From NCBI GenBank assembly GCA_964496575.1, contig CAZCAC010000001.1, forward strand, positions 1-64,000: a stretch of 64,000 bases of DNA, in the 5' to 3' direction. The DNA comes from CAZCAC01 sp964496575 (GTDB lineage Bacteria; Planctomycetota; UBA1135; GCA-002686595). A program made the position numbers and the translations under genes. The notes under the pieces were generated by a model. It was not told the DNA's origin. It saw only the letters and a program-made list of their open reading frames with translations, and ran no database searches. This document shows positions 16,735 through 26,450 of the stretch, in pieces; position 1 is the first letter of the stretch, and each line of letters starts with the position of its first letter.

Positions 16735-17775
16735 TCAATAGCCCCACGTCCACCCCACCTGCAACGTGAGATCCGCCCCCGTCGCCGCGACGATGTCCTC
16801 GTGAAACGAGACCGCGAGACGGCTAGCCGTTCCGGTATCCAGAACGAGACCCAGACCGATGTCGAACACCTCACCCGTAATCTCCTCCAGAGCCAGACTG
16901 TGGATCATCCGCGAGGTCCACACCGTGCTCGCGATCACCGAGAGGTGATCGCTCCAGCGGAACTCACCCCCGAGCTTGAAGGAGTACATGTTCTGGTAGC
17001 GGTGCTTCGCATCGGCAGCCTCCAGCCGATCGGACTGCCCGGGAAAGACCAGATCCGCACCACCCGAGACGGTCCAGCGCCCCCACGTCCGCTCGCCGAT
17101 CGCGCCGAAGCCGAAGTCGACCGCGCCGTTGCCGAACCCTCGCGGCTCCGAGCCGGTGGGCAGCTCGACGCCGCCGCGCAAGGCGATGCCCGGTCCGCTC
17201 TGATCCTCCTCGCGTACGCCGACGGTCAGGAAGATCGGCACGTCACCGACCCCGAGCCGGTTCCCCTCGAGGTCGTAGAGCACGTCCCCCCCCGACTCGA
17301 CGCGCATCTCGTACTGATCGTCGGGGTAGTCGTCGCGCAACCCGTCGGGCAAGCCGAGCAGCGCGTGGTACCTCTCGATGATCTTGTCGAGGTTCCCCCC
17401 GAACGCGTAGAGGAAGGGCAGCTCGACCTCGAGGTCGGTGCGCTCCCCCACCCCGTAGCGGCCGCGCACCGTGACCCGCACCGTCTCGCCGTCGAAGGCG
17501 ACCGACTCCGTCGGAGTCCACGGGGGATTGCGCTGGATCTCCTCGATGTCGGACCACGCGCCCTGGATTCCCCAGGCGAGCTCTCCCTCCGGCTGGGTGG
17601 CGGCGCGCCTCGGGCGGAAGGCCATCAGGGTCAGCGCCATCGGTTGCTGGTGGCGGGTGGTGAGCGGTCCGCGAACGACCGGCGCCGGATCGTCGGTGGG
17701 AGCCCAGGAAGCACAGCCGGTGAGCCACGAGGCGGAGAGGACGATCGTGAGGACGATCCTGAATCGAACACGCAT
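16735..17775 (-). CDS. DUF3187-like lipoprotein, probable outer-membrane-associated beta protein
   Basis: 346 residues from ATG 17775, chosen because MRVRFRIVLTIVLSASWLTGC is a lipoprotein signal and GAGGA precedes it; the longer frame adds only 12 residues. The body alternates hydrophobic and polar residues as in beta-barrel or beta-sandwich chains and ends VSFHEDIVAATGADLTLQVGWTWGY, resembling the DUF3187 C-terminus. Mid-protein segments such as RYGVGERTDLEVELPF and GVELPTGSE fit the same family. Function unknown. It reads divergently from the subtilase gene. Confidence 0.78.
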   Translation of the reverse strand: MRVRFRIVLTIVLSASWLTGCASWAPTDDPAPVVRGPLTTRHQQPMALTLMAFRPRRAATQPEGELAWGIQGAWSDIEEIQRNPPWTPTESVAFDGETVRVTVRGRYGVGERTDLEVELPFLYAFGGNLDKIIERYHALLGLPDGLRDDYPDDQYEMRVESGGDVLYDLEGNRLGVGDVPIFLTVGVREEDQSGPGIALRGGVELPTGSEPRGFGNGAVDFGFGAIGERTWGRWTVSGGADLVFPGQSDRLEAADAKHRYQNMYSFKLGGEFRWSDHLSVIASTVWTSRMIHSLALEEITGEVFDIGLGLVLDTGTASRLAVSFHEDIVAATGADLTLQVGWTWGY

Positions 17776-17956
17776 GTCCTCATTGAATCGCCTACCGGCT
17801 CCCCTTTGCAACCACGGAGGGGCCCGTACGCCTCGGCGTGACCGGCTTCGCTCCGTAGTCGGGATTCGCGATGCGCTTTTCTCCGCCCCCGGTTAGGGTA
17901 AACGCAACGCTTCGCCCGTGAATTCGAGAGTTCTGTTCGACCCCAGGAGGTTCCCC

Positions 17957-19738
17957 ATGCCGTCGCCGAGAGCGCTCTGTGCCTTCGCTGCGCTGTCCCT
18001 CGCCCTGTCCGCTTCCGCTGCCCAGCAGGACGTATTCACCGCCGGGCTCTCGCCGCTGGGCGAGAAGCCGCTCCTGACCCTCGTCACCGCGGACAACCTC
18101 CCCCACGTGCTCGAGGTCAAGTTCGTGCACGGGCTCGACGTGCGCCTCCGCGAGGAGCGCCTCACCAGCGAGAACGAGCAGGTCCAGGCGATCGACGACT
18201 TCCTGAGCGGGATCGGTGCGACTAGACACCGCGTCCTCGAGCAGAGCGAGGAGTGGCTCGACGAGTGGCGCCAGCTCGGCGAGGTGCGCAGCGGCAGGCC
18301 CCTGCACGACCTGAACCTGTTCTTCCGGATCGAGCTCCCGACCTACGGCGACGTCGGTGCGATCTGCGACGCGCTGAACGCCTACGAGGCGGTCGAGATC
18401 GCCTATCCGCTGGGGAGAGTGAGCGACCCGACCTGCGCGCCGGTGAGCATCGCCAGCCGAGCGGACACTCCCGACTTCCAGCACCTGCAGGGCTACCGCG
18501 AGGAGGCTCCCACCGGAATCGCAGCGGACTACGGCAACACGTTCAGCGGCGGCATCGGCACCGGAGTCACCATCGCCGACATCGAGACGGGATGGGTCGA
18601 TGACCACGAGGACATCAAGCACAAGGCCGAGGGCAACTACATCGGCCTGGCGATGACCTACTACCCGTGGGATCACGGGACCGCGGTGGTCGGTGAGCTG
18701 GTCGGAGAGAACCAGGGTCAAGGGGTCAAGGGTTCGGTCTACGACGCCGGCATCCTCCTGTCCACGCACCAGGGCGATTCGGCGAACATCCCCACGGCGA
18801 TCGCCCACGGCGCGGCGGCAGTGGGTGTCGGGGACGCGCTCGTCCTCGAGGTACAGTGCTTCGGTAGCGTGCCCGGCCCGTTCCCCTGCGAGTACGTCGC
18901 CTCGACCTTCGCCACGGTGGAGACCGCAACGGCCGCCGGAACGCACGTCTTCGCCGCCGCGGGCAACGGCAACAACAACCTCGATTCCTCGGCGTACGGC
19001 GGATTGTTCGACCGCACCGTACGCGACTCGGGCGCGGTGATGTGCGGCGCGTCGGACGGTGCCAGCCTGGCCAAGGCGAGCTTCTCCAACTACGGCTCAC
19101 GCCTGGACTCACACGGCTGGGGCTACGACGTCACCACCGCCGGGTACGGAGATCTCTTCGCCGCCGGCTCACCCGCGTACCTGCGCGAGTACACGGACAG
19201 CTTCTCGGGGACCTCGAGCGCAACGCCGATCGTGACCGGCGCCGGCATGATCCTCAATGGCATCTACCGCGAGGCGTTCGGGGCCTACCCCGATCCCCTC
19301 TACCTGCGCGACCTGATGACCACGACGGGAACGCCGCAGACCTCCGGGGGCTACATCGGCCCGCGGCCGGACTGCCGGGAGGCGATCGAGGTGATGGGCG
19401 TGCCGCGCATCGCGCTCAGCGGCCCGACGGGGCCGGGGGACACCTTCACCATCTCCTCGAAGGGAATCGCCGACAGCATCACCATCCTGCTCCAGTCGAG
19501 CACGCTGCGCTCCGATCCGCTACCGCTCGCGCCGTACGGCTTCCTCTGGCTGCGCGGCCCGATCGTGCGCATCGACATCGGCCCGCTCGACGGCAGCGGC
19601 GACCGCACCTACCAGGAGATGATCCCCGGCAACGCCGTGCCCGGCTCCACGCACGCCTACTACCAGGGCTGGCACCGCTATCCGAGCGGCCCCGGCATCG
19701 GCGCGCTGACCAACTACGTCGAGGTCGTGGTCGAGTAG
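17957..19738 (+). CDS. secreted subtilisin-like serine protease (S8)
   Basis: 593 residues from ATG 17957, which has AGGAGG at 17943-17948 and begins a signal peptide (MPSPRALCAFAALSLALSASA). A propeptide-like region runs to about 190. The catalytic Asp is D208 in TIADIETGW, the His is H240 in WDHGTAVVGE (usually HGT-V), the oxyanion Asn is N337 in AAGNGN and the Ser is S420 in SGTSSATP. The C-terminal about 100 residues (GDTFTISSKG to YVEVVVE) look like a shortened version of the C-terminal module on other secreted proteins here. Secreted endopeptidase; substrate unknown. Confidence 0.9.
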   Translation: MPSPRALCAFAALSLALSASAAQQDVFTAGLSPLGEKPLLTLVTADNLPHVLEVKFVHGLDVRLREERLTSENEQVQAIDDFLSGIGATRHRVLEQSEEWLDEWRQLGEVRSGRPLHDLNLFFRIELPTYGDVGAICDALNAYEAVEIAYPLGRVSDPTCAPVSIASRADTPDFQHLQGYREEAPTGIAADYGNTFSGGIGTGVTIADIETGWVDDHEDIKHKAEGNYIGLAMTYYPWDHGTAVVGELVGENQGQGVKGSVYDAGILLSTHQGDSANIPTAIAHGAAAVGVGDALVLEVQCFGSVPGPFPCEYVASTFATVETATAAGTHVFAAAGNGNNNLDSSAYGGLFDRTVRDSGAVMCGASDGASLAKASFSNYGSRLDSHGWGYDVTTAGYGDLFAAGSPAYLREYTDSFSGTSSATPIVTGAGMILNGIYREAFGAYPDPLYLRDLMTTTGTPQTSGGYIGPRPDCREAIEVMGVPRIALSGPTGPGDTFTISSKGIADSITILLQSSTLRSDPLPLAPYGFLWLRGPIVRIDIGPLDGSGDRTYQEMIPGNAVPGSTHAYYQGWHRYPSGPGIGALTNYVEVVVE

Positions 19739-19739
19739 A

Positions 19740-19758
19740 CGGGGATCTTCACTCCCCG
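19740..19758. terminator. short hairpin between tightly convergent genes
   Basis: Positions 19740-19745 pair with 19753-19758 around a seven-base loop. It spans the ten bases separating the stop codons of the subtilase and the glycosyltransferase, and reaches into the latter. A weak shared terminator is possible. Confidence 0.4.
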
Positions 19759-20792
19759 ACGCGGTCGGCGGATGGGGCGGGTCGCTTCGGCCCGTTCCAG
19801 TCCGTCAACCGCCGGCCGACCACACCCGCCGCCACCACGCAGAGGTAGCTCACTCCCGAGTAGAGGAAGTAGGTGAGGTGCAGCGGCACGCAGCCCGCGG
19901 CGAAGAGCAGGCCGCGTTGCCGTGCGAAGAAGCAGAAGAGGCCCGCGTTCAGCGCCAGGATGCCGAGCAGCAGGCCACCGGTGACGACGAGCCCCCACGG
20001 CTGGAAGAAACCGACCACGAAGGCGATCAGCGCCAGGCCCACGAGCGCGACGGAGAGCCGCTGGCTCGCGCGGATGTTCAGGTCGTCGACGGCCAGCTGG
20101 CGGTTCCTGTTCAGGTCGGCCCAGGGGATCGCCCGGCAGAAGACGTCGGTGCGGATCGTCGAGAGCAGCGTCCAGCGCTTGAGGTGCGTGCAGAGGAGCT
20201 CCCGGTCGAGGTGGATCGAGTGCCCCGCCGCGCGCAAGCGGTAGCCCAGCTCGATGTCCTCGATGCAGTTCGGGTACTCCACCTCGTCGAAGCCGCCGAG
20301 GGCCTCGAACACCTCTCGGCGGATGGCTCCGCAGCCGGTCCAGAAGGTCGACGCTTCGACCTGACCGTGCTGGTGCACGTAGTGGTGCAGGAGGTTGCGA
20401 TACTGCGTCACGAGCCCGCGCGCTTCCGGCTGGACGTCGTAGGAGCCGAAGACCGCCGCGACGGTAGGGTGCTCGTCGAAGAACCGGACCACCCGGGAGA
20501 CGGCATCCTCGTGAACGACGACGTCGGCGTCGACGAAGAGCAGGGTGTCACCGATCGCGTGGGCCGCCCCGCGATTGCGAGTCGCGGAGGCACCGAGGTT
20601 CTCCTCGAGGCGCAGGACCGTCGCGCCGAGCTCCTCGGCCCGCTCGGCCGTGCCGTCGCTCGACGCGTCGTCGACCACGATCACCTCCCCGCCGACCGCG
20701 CCGACGGCGGGCAGCAGGGCACCGAGGCACGCAGGGAGGCTGGCCGCCGCGTTGTGGGCCGGCACGATGACGGAGAGGCGAGGAGCGGGCAT
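19749..20792 (-). CDS. membrane-associated family 2 glycosyltransferase
   Basis: 347 residues. The GT-A fold is shown by SVIVPAHNAAASL at the start, VIVVDDASSDGT, a DADVVV metal-binding segment near residue 95, and CIEDIELGYRL near residue 180, which carries the catalytic acid in the ED pair. Two to three transmembrane helices follow after about residue 240 (LSVALVGLALIAFVVGFF and later), anchoring it at the inner membrane. It would transfer a sugar from a nucleotide or lipid donor to a surface glycan or lipid carrier. It is convergent with the subtilase and divergent from the next gene. Confidence 0.88.
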   Translation of the reverse strand: MPAPRLSVIVPAHNAAASLPACLGALLPAVGAVGGEVIVVDDASSDGTAERAEELGATVLRLEENLGASATRNRGAAHAIGDTLLFVDADVVVHEDAVSRVVRFFDEHPTVAAVFGSYDVQPEARGLVTQYRNLLHHYVHQHGQVEASTFWTGCGAIRREVFEALGGFDEVEYPNCIEDIELGYRLRAAGHSIHLDRELLCTHLKRWTLLSTIRTDVFCRAIPWADLNRNRQLAVDDLNIRASQRLSVALVGLALIAFVVGFFQPWGLVVTGGLLLGILALNAGLFCFFARQRGLLFAAGCVPLHLTYFLYSGVSYLCVVAAGVVGRRLTDWNGPKRPAPSADRVGE

Positions 20793-20971
20793 GTCGGTTC
20801 CGCCAGCAGGCGGGGGATCATCTTCTCATACGGGAGCTGGAAACGGAAAGGCGCTTGACTCCTCGATGGCGTTACGGGAACTCCTCCTCCTCGGCGAGCT
20901 CTGCGCGGAAACACCGCGATCTCTGTTGCCTGGAGTTCAAGTGCGCCACCGTTCCTGGCAGCATGGGGGCG

Positions 20972-21760
20972 ATGTCCGACCACCCCTTCGACGCCGCCGC
21001 CCCGGAATACGACTCGAGCTTCGCCAGCCTCCAGCCGGGGCGCTGGTACCGGGAGATGATCTGGACCGAGCTCGAGCGGTACTTCGGGGAAGGAGAAGAG
21101 GTCCTCGACCTCGGCTGCGGCACCGGTGAAGACGCGCTGTTCCTCGCCCGGCGAGGCGTGCGGGTTCACGCACTGGATGCCTCCGAGGGGATGCTGGAGA
21201 CCGCGCGCGCGAAAGCGCGAGCCGCCGGACTGGAGGACCGGATCAGCTTCGAGCACGGCGACCTCTCCGCTCCGATGATCGCGACGGAACGTCTCCACGA
21301 CGGAGCGCTCTCGGACTTCGGCCCCTTGAACTGCCTCGAGGAGCTGGCTCCGTTCGTCGACGGCCTCGCGCAGAGGCTGCGACCCGGCGCGCCGGCCGTG
21401 CTGGTGGTGATGGGACCGCTCTGTCCGTGGGAGATCCTCTGGTACCTCCTTCACCTCCGCGTTCCGACCGCGTTCCGACGGCTGAAGCACGGGCTGGAAG
21501 CGCCGACGGGGGGCGGGACGACGATTCCGGTCTGGTACCACTCGCCGCGCGCGCTGCGCCGGGCGCTACAGCCGCACTTCGAGATCCGGGACCTGGTCGG
21601 GATCGGTTCCTTGCTGCCTCCGCCCTACCTGAGCGGCCTCGTCGGACGAGCGCCGCGCCTCTTCGAGAAGATCGCGCGGCTCGATCGTCGGCTCGGGCAC
21701 TTCTTTCCGTTCACCTGGTTGAACGACCACTACCTGATGGTGGCGACGAGGAAGGGATGA
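20972..21760 (+). CDS. class I SAM-dependent methyltransferase
   Basis: 262 residues from ATG 20972; an ATG nine bases upstream is also possible and the open frame extends to 20855. The SAM-binding motif is VLDLGCGTGEDALFLA, with the acidic residue ending strand 2 in VHALDASEG and a further motif HGDLSAP. The C-terminal half is variable and may choose the substrate. It ends in an ATGA overlap with a second methyltransferase gene, so the two are made together. Substrate cannot be told from the sequence. Confidence 0.85.
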   Translation: MSDHPFDAAAPEYDSSFASLQPGRWYREMIWTELERYFGEGEEVLDLGCGTGEDALFLARRGVRVHALDASEGMLETARAKARAAGLEDRISFEHGDLSAPMIATERLHDGALSDFGPLNCLEELAPFVDGLAQRLRPGAPAVLVVMGPLCPWEILWYLLHLRVPTAFRRLKHGLEAPTGGGTTIPVWYHSPRALRRALQPHFEIRDLVGIGSLLPPPYLSGLVGRAPRLFEKIARLDRRLGHFFPFTWLNDHYLMVATRKG

Positions 21761-22503
21761 AGGGTGAGGAAGAGTCGACGCTGATCCCGCGCGGGAAGAT
21801 GCCGGCCATTCCCGGTCTCCGCCGGGTCTGGCGGACCCTGATGCGGTGGCGCTTCCGGCTCTTCCACACCCACCGCTACGACCGGCTGGTGCTCGAGAGG
21901 ATCGAAGACCTGTCGCTCCTCGTCCTCCCCGGCGTCTTCAACCCGGGCTTGCTCCTGACGGGTGCGTTCATGAAGCGCGAGCTCGGTGGCGAGCGGATCC
22001 CCGAGGGAGCGGAGGTGCTCGACCTGGGCTGCGGTTCGGGGATCGGATCGGTGATCGCCGCGCCGTCGGCGGCCCACGTGGTCGCCAGCGACATCAATCC
22101 CGCCGCCGTGCGCAACGCGCGCATCAACGTCCTGCTCCACGGTCACGAGGCGCAGGTGGAGGTGCTGGTGAGCGATCTCTTCGAGCAGCTCGAGGGGCGG
22201 CGGTTCGATCGAATCCTCTTCAACCCCCCCTTCTACGCCGGCGCGCCGCGGGACGACCTCGACCGGGCCTGGCGTGGCGAGGGGCTCTTCGAGCGATTCG
22301 CCGCGCAGCTGCCGCAGCACCTGAAGCCCGGCGGCCGCGCGCTCGTCGTCTTCTCCTCCGCCGGAGATCTCAGTGGCCTGCTCGCGGCGTTTCGGGCGCA
22401 CGAGCTCCGCGTGGAGCTCCTCGCCGAGCACGATACGATCGGTGAGATCCTGGTTCTCTATTCGGTTCGGCCGGCTCAGAGCCCCGACGTCTCGGGACGC
22501 TGA
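21757..22503 (+). CDS. PrmC/RlmA-like methyltransferase with NPPF motif
   Basis: 248 residues. The start ATG 21757 overlaps the upstream stop as ATGA; the frame is open further upstream but that part antisenses nothing conserved. Motif I is VLDLGCGSGIGS near residue 88 and the catalytic motif is FNPPFY near residue 152, as in enzymes that methylate an amide or exocyclic amine (protein Gln, adenine or guanine). The last 28 bases overlap the end of the convergent radical SAM gene. Target unknown. Confidence 0.82.
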   Translation: MKGEEESTLIPRGKMPAIPGLRRVWRTLMRWRFRLFHTHRYDRLVLERIEDLSLLVLPGVFNPGLLLTGAFMKRELGGERIPEGAEVLDLGCGSGIGSVIAAPSAAHVVASDINPAAVRNARINVLLHGHEAQVEVLVSDLFEQLEGRRFDRILFNPPFYAGAPRDDLDRAWRGEGLFERFAAQLPQHLKPGGRALVVFSSAGDLSGLLAAFRAHELRVELLAEHDTIGEILVLYSVRPAQSPDVSGR

Positions 22504-23951
22504 TAGGCGACCAGCTTCTGCAGGACCTTCAGCTCGATGGGCAGCGAGTAGAAGCGCATCCGGTACCGCCAGCCGCTGGCGACGCGCAGCAGCCAGCGCA
22601 GGAATCCGCGCAGTCGCTGGTCGGTGACGGTGGGATAGCGCGCGTTGAGCACCGCCTCGAAGTTGCGCACCCGACGTCGCAGACCGGGAACCAGCCAGGG
22701 CACGTCGATGTTCCGGCGCTGGCAGAAGTCACGCCAGGAGGGATCGGTCCACTCCTCCAGCGTTTGCGGGAACCGAAAACCCTCCTTCTCCGCCACCGCG
22801 TAGAGCTCGCTGTCCGACGGAACCGGCGTGTACATGTAGAAGATGATCTCGGCAGAGGAATTGACCATCTTGACCTCGCGGATGAAATCGAGAGTCTGCT
22901 CCGCATCGCGCTCGGGATCGGGGGGGTTGCCGAGGACGAAGGAGAACTCGGGGACGATGCCGTACCGCTTCATCGTCTCGGCGACGAGGAGGGTCTTGTC
23001 GATCGACGAGGTGCCCCCTTTGTTCATCCGGGCGAGCGTCTCGTCCGCCCCGGACTCCGCACCCATGAAGACCATGCGCAGACCACTGTCCCGCAACTTC
23101 TCCCAGGTTTGCTCCTGGTAGCGGGCAAGGCGGTCGATCCGGGCCTCCGCCCACCAGCCGATCTTCAGCGGCGCGATCCGCTCGGCCAGCTCGGAGACCC
23201 GCTCCTCGTCGATGAAGAAGGAGTTGTCGTGGAACTCGATCGAGTCGGCGCCGTGATCCTCCACCAGCGTTCGCACGATCTCCGCCACGCGCCGCGCCGA
23301 CTGCGCGCGCCACTGTCCCTGGGCGAGGGTCGCCACCGAGCAGAAGCCGCACCGGTACGGACAGCCGTAGCTGGAGTGGTGCGAGATGGTGCGGCGGCCC
23401 ATGAACGTGGGTCGCAGGTAGCGTCCGACCTCGACCCGGTGATAGGGGAAGTCGGGCAGGGCCTCGGGGTCGGGGAACTCCGGAGGCGGATTGGAGACGA
23501 GCTCACCGCTGTCGCCATCGACGAAGGCCAGTCCGGGAATCTCCGCGGGCGAACGCCCCTCGGCCAGGGCGAGGACGAGCTCGACGAAGGGATGTTCGCC
23601 GCAGCCGCGGACCACGTAGTCGACGAACCCCGAGGCCAGACACGCGTCGTGGTGCTGGCTGGGAAAGTAGCCGCCCCAGACGATTCTTAGGTCGGGATGA
23701 CGCCGCCTGAGCTCACGGCAGAGCGGGGTGGCCGCGTTGAGCTGAGGCCCGGGCATGACGGTCACACCCAGGAGCTCGACGTCGCCGGAGGTGATCAGGC
23801 GATCGAGATGCTCGAGCGAATCCTCGACCAGGTTCCCGTCGACGATCTCGTACTCCCGCCGCCCCTCGAGCAGGGCGCCCAGCGCCAGGAGCGACATCGG
23901 CAGGATCGGTTTCCGCGTCGCGGAGCTCGGCGGGTTGTACAGCAGGATCAT
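22476..23951 (-). CDS. B12-binding-type radical SAM protein
   Basis: 491 residues from ATG 23951, in an ATGA overlap with the gene upstream. Residues about 1-150 form a Rossmann-like cobalamin-binding-type domain (ILLYNPPSS start, VWGGYFPSQ), although the classical DxHxxG motif is not clear. The radical SAM core has C197, C201 and C204 (GCPYRCGFC) for the 4Fe-4S cluster, followed by a GAESGAD segment and a FVLGNPPDP segment. Members of this group methylate unactivated carbons or rearrange natural-product and lipid backbones. It is coupled to a second such gene; the product is unknown. Confidence 0.87.
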   Translation of the reverse strand: MILLYNPPSSATRKPILPMSLLALGALLEGRREYEIVDGNLVEDSLEHLDRLITSGDVELLGVTVMPGPQLNAATPLCRELRRRHPDLRIVWGGYFPSQHHDACLASGFVDYVVRGCGEHPFVELVLALAEGRSPAEIPGLAFVDGDSGELVSNPPPEFPDPEALPDFPYHRVEVGRYLRPTFMGRRTISHHSSYGCPYRCGFCSVATLAQGQWRAQSARRVAEIVRTLVEDHGADSIEFHDNSFFIDEERVSELAERIAPLKIGWWAEARIDRLARYQEQTWEKLRDSGLRMVFMGAESGADETLARMNKGGTSSIDKTLLVAETMKRYGIVPEFSFVLGNPPDPERDAEQTLDFIREVKMVNSSAEIIFYMYTPVPSDSELYAVAEKEGFRFPQTLEEWTDPSWRDFCQRRNIDVPWLVPGLRRRVRNFEAVLNARYPTVTDQRLRGFLRWLLRVASGWRYRMRFYSLPIELKVLQKLVAYQRPETSGL

Positions 23952-25372
23952 TGCGAAGCGGCACGCGCCGGGCGGAGCTTCTGAACGACCCCCCAGACGG
24001 AACCGACACCGATCGTACCCGCGCCGGCCACGACGAACTTGAGTGCGAACATGAGGCGCCTGGTGAGCGGCAGGCCCTTGCTCCGCACGCTGAAGAACGA
24101 CGACCAGTTGTGCAGGAGACGCACCGCGAACCAGTAGAACATCCGCGGGTACCGCCCCTGGAAGGAGAGGCGGTTCTCGTTGCGCCGACTCCAGGCGTAG
24201 TCCTCGGAGAGGAGGTGGCGGACCTCGTCGTAGAACTGCGTCCCCTTGATCGGGAAGGCGACGGAGCCGCCGCAGTAGTGGGGCTTCAGCTCCCGGATCA
24301 TTCCCATCGTCTTCAGGAGATCGCCCAGCGTCTCTCCCGGATAACCGATCAGGATGAAGAGCCCCGCCTCGATCCCCGTGTTCATCGTCAGGGCGACCGA
24401 CTCCTTCACCTTCTCGACGGTGAACCCCTTGCCCATCGCCTTGACCATCTTCTCCGAGCCCGACTCCGCGCCGTACCAGACGCGGAAGCAGCCGGCGTCC
24501 TTCAGGTTCTGCAGGATCTCGGCGTCGACGCGATCCGCTCGGCTGAGACACTCGAAGCGCGTCGTCAGCCCGCGCTCCTGCATCTCCCGGGTCAGTTCCA
24601 GCGTCCAGCTCTTGTTCAGGGTCAGGACGTCGTCCGCGAACCAGAGCTGGTCGGGCGCGTACTCGGCCTTGATCAGCTCGAGCTCCTCGATCACGTTCGC
24701 CGTCGACCGCTGCCGCACCGAGGTCCCGAAGATCTCACGAGAGCACCAGGTGCAGGTGTAGGGGCAGCCTCGCGTCGTGATCAGGCTGACCGAGGAATAG
24801 CCGTGGCGCTCCCGCCACGCCTCGACGTAGCGGGAGAGGTCGATCGCCTCCCGGTCGGGGTGCGGCAGCTCGTCGAGCTTGCCGATCCGCTCGCGCGGTC
24901 CGGTGTCGACGACGGAGCCGTTCATCAGGGACAGCCCGGGGACCGAGCTCAGGTCGCCCTCCGCACCCTCCTTCTCCAGCCGCTCGAAGAGCTCGACCGC
25001 GGTGTGCTCCCCTTCCCCGCGCACCACGGCCAGCGCACCGGCCTTCAGGTAGGCCTCGGCGTCTCCGGTGGCATCGGGGCCGCCGACGATCACGGGAATC
25101 CGGGTGTCGCGCGACTCTTCGATCATCTTCAGGACCGCCTCCCGGGTGATCACGTTGGCGTAGAGCCCCAGCGCTTCGGGGAGGACCTCGGACAGCTCCT
25201 CGCGGAAATCCTCCGGCCGGCGGAACGTGCCGTCGAAGACGTGGACGGTGTGACCGGCTGCCTTCAGCGCGGACGAGATGTAGAGAAGCCCCAGCGGCGG
25301 GTAGGGCTTCATGATCTTCTGCTCGTTCAGATCGTTCGCGAGAAAGTAGCCGTGGGCGAGGAGGACATTCAT
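23948..25372 (-). CDS. B12-binding-type radical SAM protein
   Basis: 474 residues from ATG 25372 (MNVLLAHGYF); the frame runs open upstream without a conserved protein. The N-terminal domain shows PYPPLGLLYISSALKAAG and VIVGGPDATG, typical of B12-binding radical SAM proteins. The cluster ligands are C203, C207 and C210 in RGCPYTCTWC, followed by YGAESGSEKM. C-terminal residues from about 390 have a hydrophobic stretch. It ends in ATGA with the gene at 22476-23951 and begins 23 bases after the nucleotidyltransferase gene, so the three form one operon. Confidence 0.87.
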   Translation of the reverse strand: MNVLLAHGYFLANDLNEQKIMKPYPPLGLLYISSALKAAGHTVHVFDGTFRRPEDFREELSEVLPEALGLYANVITREAVLKMIEESRDTRIPVIVGGPDATGDAEAYLKAGALAVVRGEGEHTAVELFERLEKEGAEGDLSSVPGLSLMNGSVVDTGPRERIGKLDELPHPDREAIDLSRYVEAWRERHGYSSVSLITTRGCPYTCTWCSREIFGTSVRQRSTANVIEELELIKAEYAPDQLWFADDVLTLNKSWTLELTREMQERGLTTRFECLSRADRVDAEILQNLKDAGCFRVWYGAESGSEKMVKAMGKGFTVEKVKESVALTMNTGIEAGLFILIGYPGETLGDLLKTMGMIRELKPHYCGGSVAFPIKGTQFYDEVRHLLSEDYAWSRRNENRLSFQGRYPRMFYWFAVRLLHNWSSFFSVRSKGLPLTRRLMFALKFVVAGAGTIGVGSVWGVVQKLRPARAASQ

Positions 25373-25395
25373 GGGAGGTCGTCGAATCGGGTCGG

Positions 25396-26346
25396 TCAGG
25401 GACGGCTGTTCAGGATCGGCTCCAACCGCTCTTCGCGTGTCTGGAACGCCTGATAGATAGTATTCTCGTGATCGAGCCCGTGGAAGCGAAGCTCGACCTC
25501 GTCGAGAGCGTAGCGCAGGACGTCTTCGGGAACTTCGTGGCCGTACTTGCCGTAGTGGGCGAAGAGCCGACGCTTCAGGAAGCGCTTCATCAGCCTCTCG
25601 ACGGCGTCGCCGAGGCGGCCACCGAGCGGCCACTCGACGCAACGTGTGATCCAGCCGAGCAGGCCACGTCGCTCGATCACCGGATCCTCACCCGGACACT
25701 CGAACCCCGCGTTGGGAAACTGGTCGAAGGCCCAGCGATTCTCCTCTTGGAAGCTCCGGCAAGCCTCGGAGCCGAAGATGGGACGGGCCTGAACGACCTC
25801 CCGGGCGAGGTAAAAGCTCTCGCGCCGCAGTCTCAGGTGATCGACGGAGATGTAGTAATTGGAGCAGAGGTAGCGTCGGGAGCAGATGCGCTGCAGCACT
25901 CCGAGCGCGCCGAAGACGAACCAGAGCCGCTTCGGTGCGGTCAGTACGAGGAAGTCGAGATCGTCCCCCGGACGGGCGTTGCCCACGGCGAGCGAGCCGG
26001 TGACCAGCACACCGCGAATGAAGGGGACGTAGCCGATGAGGCGCATCACCCGGCGGGCGAGCCGCCAGGCCTTCTCCGACGCCTCGCGGCGCACCCGGCG
26101 GAGCTCGACCAGCTCCCGCCGTCCTTCGAGGAAGTAGAGATCCTCCTCGTGATGGACCGCCTGGCCGAACCGCTCGTCCTCGCGAAGCTCATTGCCGAGC
26201 TCCTCGCGAGTCATGGCCAGCGGGCAGTACCGGTGCAGTTCTCCCAGGGTCAGCGGGAAGTCGAAGACGTCGCCGTAGATCACCGGCGCCACGAGCGAGC
26301 GCAGGCGTGCGTCGGGAGTACTCTCTTTGATCGATTCTCTCTCCAT
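25396..26346 (-). CDS. nucleotidyltransferase-fold protein (Pol beta superfamily)
   Basis: 316 residues. An N-terminal region (about 15-75) looks like a winged helix. The nucleotidyltransferase motif is VTGSLAVGNARPGDDLDFLVL, with Gly117-Ser118 and the metal-binding pair Asp129-x-Asp131, as in the Pol beta superfamily. It might transfer a nucleotide to a small molecule or antibiotic-like product, or could be a degenerate regulator. It lies 23 bases ahead of the two radical SAM genes. No third carboxylate could be assigned with confidence. Confidence 0.72.
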   Translation of the reverse strand: MERESIKESTPDARLRSLVAPVIYGDVFDFPLTLGELHRYCPLAMTREELGNELREDERFGQAVHHEEDLYFLEGRRELVELRRVRREASEKAWRLARRVMRLIGYVPFIRGVLVTGSLAVGNARPGDDLDFLVLTAPKRLWFVFGALGVLQRICSRRYLCSNYYISVDHLRLRRESFYLAREVVQARPIFGSEACRSFQEENRWAFDQFPNAGFECPGEDPVIERRGLLGWITRCVEWPLGGRLGDAVERLMKRFLKRRLFAHYGKYGHEVPEDVLRYALDEVELRFHGLDHENTIYQAFQTREERLEPILNSRP

Positions 26347-26450
26347 GGCTCGGGGGGTCGTCAGCCGGCATCGGCGCTCCGGGCGAGGACCTGGATCGGC
26401 TGGGAGGAGGATACCACGTTATCCCGCTTCGGGTATTCGCACACGAACGT

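Noticed and set aside
22476..25372. Classical DxHxxG cobalamin-binding motif in the two radical SAM proteins
   Set aside because: I could not find it; the B12-binding label rests on the N-terminal domain type only, so cobalamin use stays unproven.
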